Assembly (NCBI GenBank): GCA_013041925.1
Contig: JABDRB010000012.1
Location: 1-64,000 of the forward strand
Source of the DNA: Akkermansiaceae bacterium
GTDB taxonomy: Bacteria > Verrucomicrobiota > Verrucomicrobiia > Verrucomicrobiales > Akkermansiaceae
Direction of reading: 5' to 3'
DNA length: 64,000 nucleotides
Under the pieces are notes generated by a model. That model saw only the letters and a list, made by a program, of their open reading frames with translations. It did not search any database and was not told the DNA's origin. A program made the translations under genes and the position numbers. Every line of letters begins with the position of its first letter. Positions within the stretch are counted from its first letter, which is position 1. Shown here one piece after another: positions 61,989 through 64,000 of this stretch.

Positions 61989-62945
61989 ATGAACTTGCCC
62001 AGCAATATGGTGCGGATCATCCAGAACCTGAACGAAATCAAGACCGTGACCCAGCCGATCCACTTGGCATTGGGGGTTTTTGATGGGGTGCATATCGGTC
62101 ACCAGGCGGTTATTCGCTCGGTGGTGGCCGCGGCCAAAGCTGATGGCGGCGTCGCCGGCGTGTTAACCTTTGACCCCCATCCCATCCAGGTCTTGGCACC
62201 CGACGTGGCTCCTAAAAGAATCCTCGCATCCCTCAATCATAAAAGGGACCTCCTGGACACCCTCGGGGTGGATGTGATGCTCGTTCTTCCCTTCACTCAG
62301 GAGCTCGCCCACGAGGAGCCTGAGATGTTTCTGGAGAGATTGTTACAAGCCTGCAACCACCTTCAAACGTTAGCCATTGGTGAAGATTGGAAGTTTGGTA
62401 ATCAACGGCGCGGTAATGTCTCGTTACTCAGGGAGTTCGGACTCGCAAACGATATTCATATCCATTCCCACGGTGCTGTCATGTTAGGTGGCGAGCGGGT
62501 GAGCAGCACCCGTATCCGACAGGCGATACGCGATGGGGAAATGCAAGCCGCGGCGGCGATGTTGGGTCGGGATTACACGGTTCTTGGGACGGTTATCGAG
62601 GGGCGTCGACTCGGGCGCACGCTTGGGTTTCCAACCGCCAACCTCAAAGTCTACAACGAGCAGCTTCCCCGCGACGGGGTCTGGGCGGTGATGGTGACAC
62701 TGGAAAACGGGCAGATCTATGGAGGCGCGGGTAACCTCGGTAAACGACCCACGGTCGAGGGCTCCGACGCTAAACGCATGTTGGAGATCCACCTCATCGG
62801 CTTCACCGGTGACCTTTACGGGACCGACATGGAGGTGCGATTTGTTGAGTTTGTCCGGGCTGAACAGAAGTTTAATTCTCTGGATGAACTTCAGCATCAG
62901 ATCCGTGAAGACGTCGCATTCTGCCGAAACCTCTGCACATCCTGA
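61989..62945 (+). CDS. ribF: Bifunctional riboflavin kinase / FAD synthetase
   Basis: A 318-residue enzyme converting riboflavin to FMN and FAD. The FAD-synthetase domain (about 1-190) has GVFDGVHIGHQ, TFDPHPI and VSSTRIRQAI. The kinase domain has VIEGRRLGRTLGFPTANL (the PTAN motif) and GVWAVMV. The start at MNLPSNMV is preferred; a start at 62007 is possible. No FMN riboswitch was seen upstream. Confidence 0.94.
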   Translation: MNLPSNMVRIIQNLNEIKTVTQPIHLALGVFDGVHIGHQAVIRSVVAAAKADGGVAGVLTFDPHPIQVLAPDVAPKRILASLNHKRDLLDTLGVDVMLVLPFTQELAHEEPEMFLERLLQACNHLQTLAIGEDWKFGNQRRGNVSLLREFGLANDIHIHSHGAVMLGGERVSSTRIRQAIRDGEMQAAAAMLGRDYTVLGTVIEGRRLGRTLGFPTANLKVYNEQLPRDGVWAVMVTLENGQIYGGAGNLGKRPTVEGSDAKRMLEIHLIGFTGDLYGTDMEVRFVEFVRAEQKFNSLDELQHQIREDVAFCRNLCTS

Positions 62946-63036
62946 GAAAACGCAGATGTGAGGTGATATCAGTTTGACCATCACAGGAAGCTGTGGCAAT
63001 GCGTGTGCGACTTAAACCGTCACAACAAAATACATT

Positions 63037-64000
63037 ATGAAACCACCTATCACTGTTTCAGTTACAGGTGCAGCCGGTCAGATCGGCTATGCACTCCTCT
63101 TCCGTATCGCATCTGGTGCCATGTTTGGCCCTGACCAACCCGTTAACCTTCGCTTGATCGAGATCGAGCCAGGCATGAAAGCGCTCCAGGGTGTTATCAT
63201 GGAACTTGACGACTGTGCGTTCCCATTGTTGAACGACATCGCCGCTACCTGCGACCTCGATGAAGGATTCAAGGGGGCGAACTGGGCACTGCTCGTCGGT
63301 TCCGTTCCTCGTGGCCCAGGCATGGAGCGTGGTGACCTGCTTAAGGTCAACGGTGGTATCTTCACCGGCCAAGGAAAAGCCATCGCCGCTAACGCCGCTG
63401 ATGACGTCCGCGTGCTTGTTGTCGGTAACCCGTGCAACACCAACGCACTCATCGCCATGAACAATGCCGAGGGCGTGCCAAACGACCGCTTCTTCGCCAT
63501 GACTCGCCTCGACGAAAATCGTGCCAAGTCACAACTCGCAGAAAAAGCAGGATGCCACAACAGCGACATCACCAATATGTGTATCTGGGGTAACCACTCC
63601 GCGACACAATATCCTGACTACACCAACGCCAAGATCAATGGCAAGCCCGTCTCCGAGGTCATCACGGACGAAGAGTGGCTTCAAGGTGAGTTCATCAAGA
63701 CCGTGCAGCAGCGCGGTGCCGCTATCATTAAAGCCCGTGGCGCATCATCCGCCGCTTCTGCCGCCAATGGTGTGGTCGATACCGTCCGCAGCCTGACCAC
63801 TCCTACACCTGAGGGTGACTGGACCAGCGTCGCTGTCTGTTCGGATGGATCTTACGGTATCGATGCCGGCCTGATTGCCTCCATGCCGATCAAGGTGGAC
63901 GCGGAAGGCCGTTGGGACGTTGTCCCAGGTGTTGAGCTCGACGCGTTCTCACGTGAGAAAGTCGACGCCACCGTGCAAGAGCTTCGTGAAGAGCTTGAGG
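63037..64000 (+). CDS. mdh: Malate dehydrogenase, C-terminus beyond window edge
   Basis: The first 321 codons of an NAD-dependent malate dehydrogenase of the type with about 330 residues. NAD loop [12 protein letters not shown], substrate-loop arginines in [36 protein letters not shown] and the catalytic His in [12 protein letters not shown] are all present. It interconverts malate and oxaloacetate in the TCA cycle. Only the last few residues are cut by the right edge. Leader A/C-rich with no Shine-Dalgarno. Confidence 0.95.
   Translation, partial: MKPPITVSVTGAAGQIGYALLFRIASGAMFGPDQPVNLRLIEIEPGMKALQGVIMELDDCAFPLLNDIAATCDLDEGFKGANWALLVGSVPRGPGMERGDLLKVNGGIFTGQGKAIAANAADDVRVLVVGNPCNTNALIAMNNAEGVPNDRFFAMTRLDENRAKSQLAEKAGCHNSDITNMCIWGNHSATQYPDYTNAKINGKPVSEVITDEEWLQGEFIKTVQQRGAAIIKARGASSAASAANGVVDTVRSLTTPTPEGDWTSVAVCSDGSYGIDAGLIASMPIKVDAEGRWDVVPGVELDAFSREKVDATVQELREELE

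Noticed and set aside
1-64000. CRISPR arrays, prophage, insertion sequences, secondary-metabolite clusters
   Set aside because: No regularly spaced direct repeats, transposase, integrase, phage structural or synthase genes were seen.

Overview
The window looks like chromosomal DNA of a Gram-negative bacterium of the Verrucomicrobiota (inference, no database search). Supporting signs are an outer-membrane barrel protein, lipoproteins with lipoboxes and an AsmA-like envelope protein. Others are a GldA/F/G-type ABC operon with a DUF4340 protein, a ThuA+SGNH fusion and a DUF6288-like protein typical of the PVC group, a VF530 protein, full-length PurL and GlnRS. Gene density is high and strands alternate in short operons. 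Most genes lack an obvious Shine-Dalgarno sequence.

Layout. 1-2091: a truncated secreted ThuA/SGNH protein. 2185-6906: an unusual catabolic-looking cluster on the minus strand (TIM-barrel PEP-hydrolase family, Tm-1-like UPF0261, LsrF thiolase, LsrE/Rpe-type epimerase, NAD-type SDR). 7025-10403: alpha/beta hydrolase, hemolysin III, Fur-family regulator, lipoprotein, DUF2064 protein. 10614-19566: FtsK, GlnRS, DUF3392, lipase, NagZ-like, ArgF, ArgD. 19676-20067: RNase P RNA. 20161-25446: membrane permease, 7TM-HD phosphohydrolase, YbeY, 5-formyl-THF cyclo-ligase and two unrecognised exported proteins. 25473-30113: Ffh and an envelope-sugar group (deacetylase, NDP-sugar epimerase, nucleotidyltransferase). 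30341-33608: alpha-ketoacid dehydrogenase E1alpha, E1beta and E2. 33713-41458: DUF6288-like protein and the Gld-type ABC operon. 41669-47685: barrel protein, KhpB-like, thioesterase, FAD protein, tRNA-Ser, pyruvate kinase, DUF3592. 47741-56845: AsmA-like, KhpA-like, PurC, EngB, HipBA, GT2, inositol phosphatase, VF530, RHH protein. 56995-64000: PurL, an exported double-HMA protein with a Cys-rich lipoprotein, RibF and truncated malate dehydrogenase.

Most of the window is housekeeping: translation, purine, arginine, riboflavin and central carbon metabolism. The best candidates for something undescribed are the LsrF/LsrE-like/split-Tm-1/SDR cluster, which lacks the usual Lsr importer, kinase and repressor, and the exported double-HMA plus cysteine-rich lipoprotein pair. 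No CRISPR array, prophage, IS element or secondary-metabolite cluster was seen.
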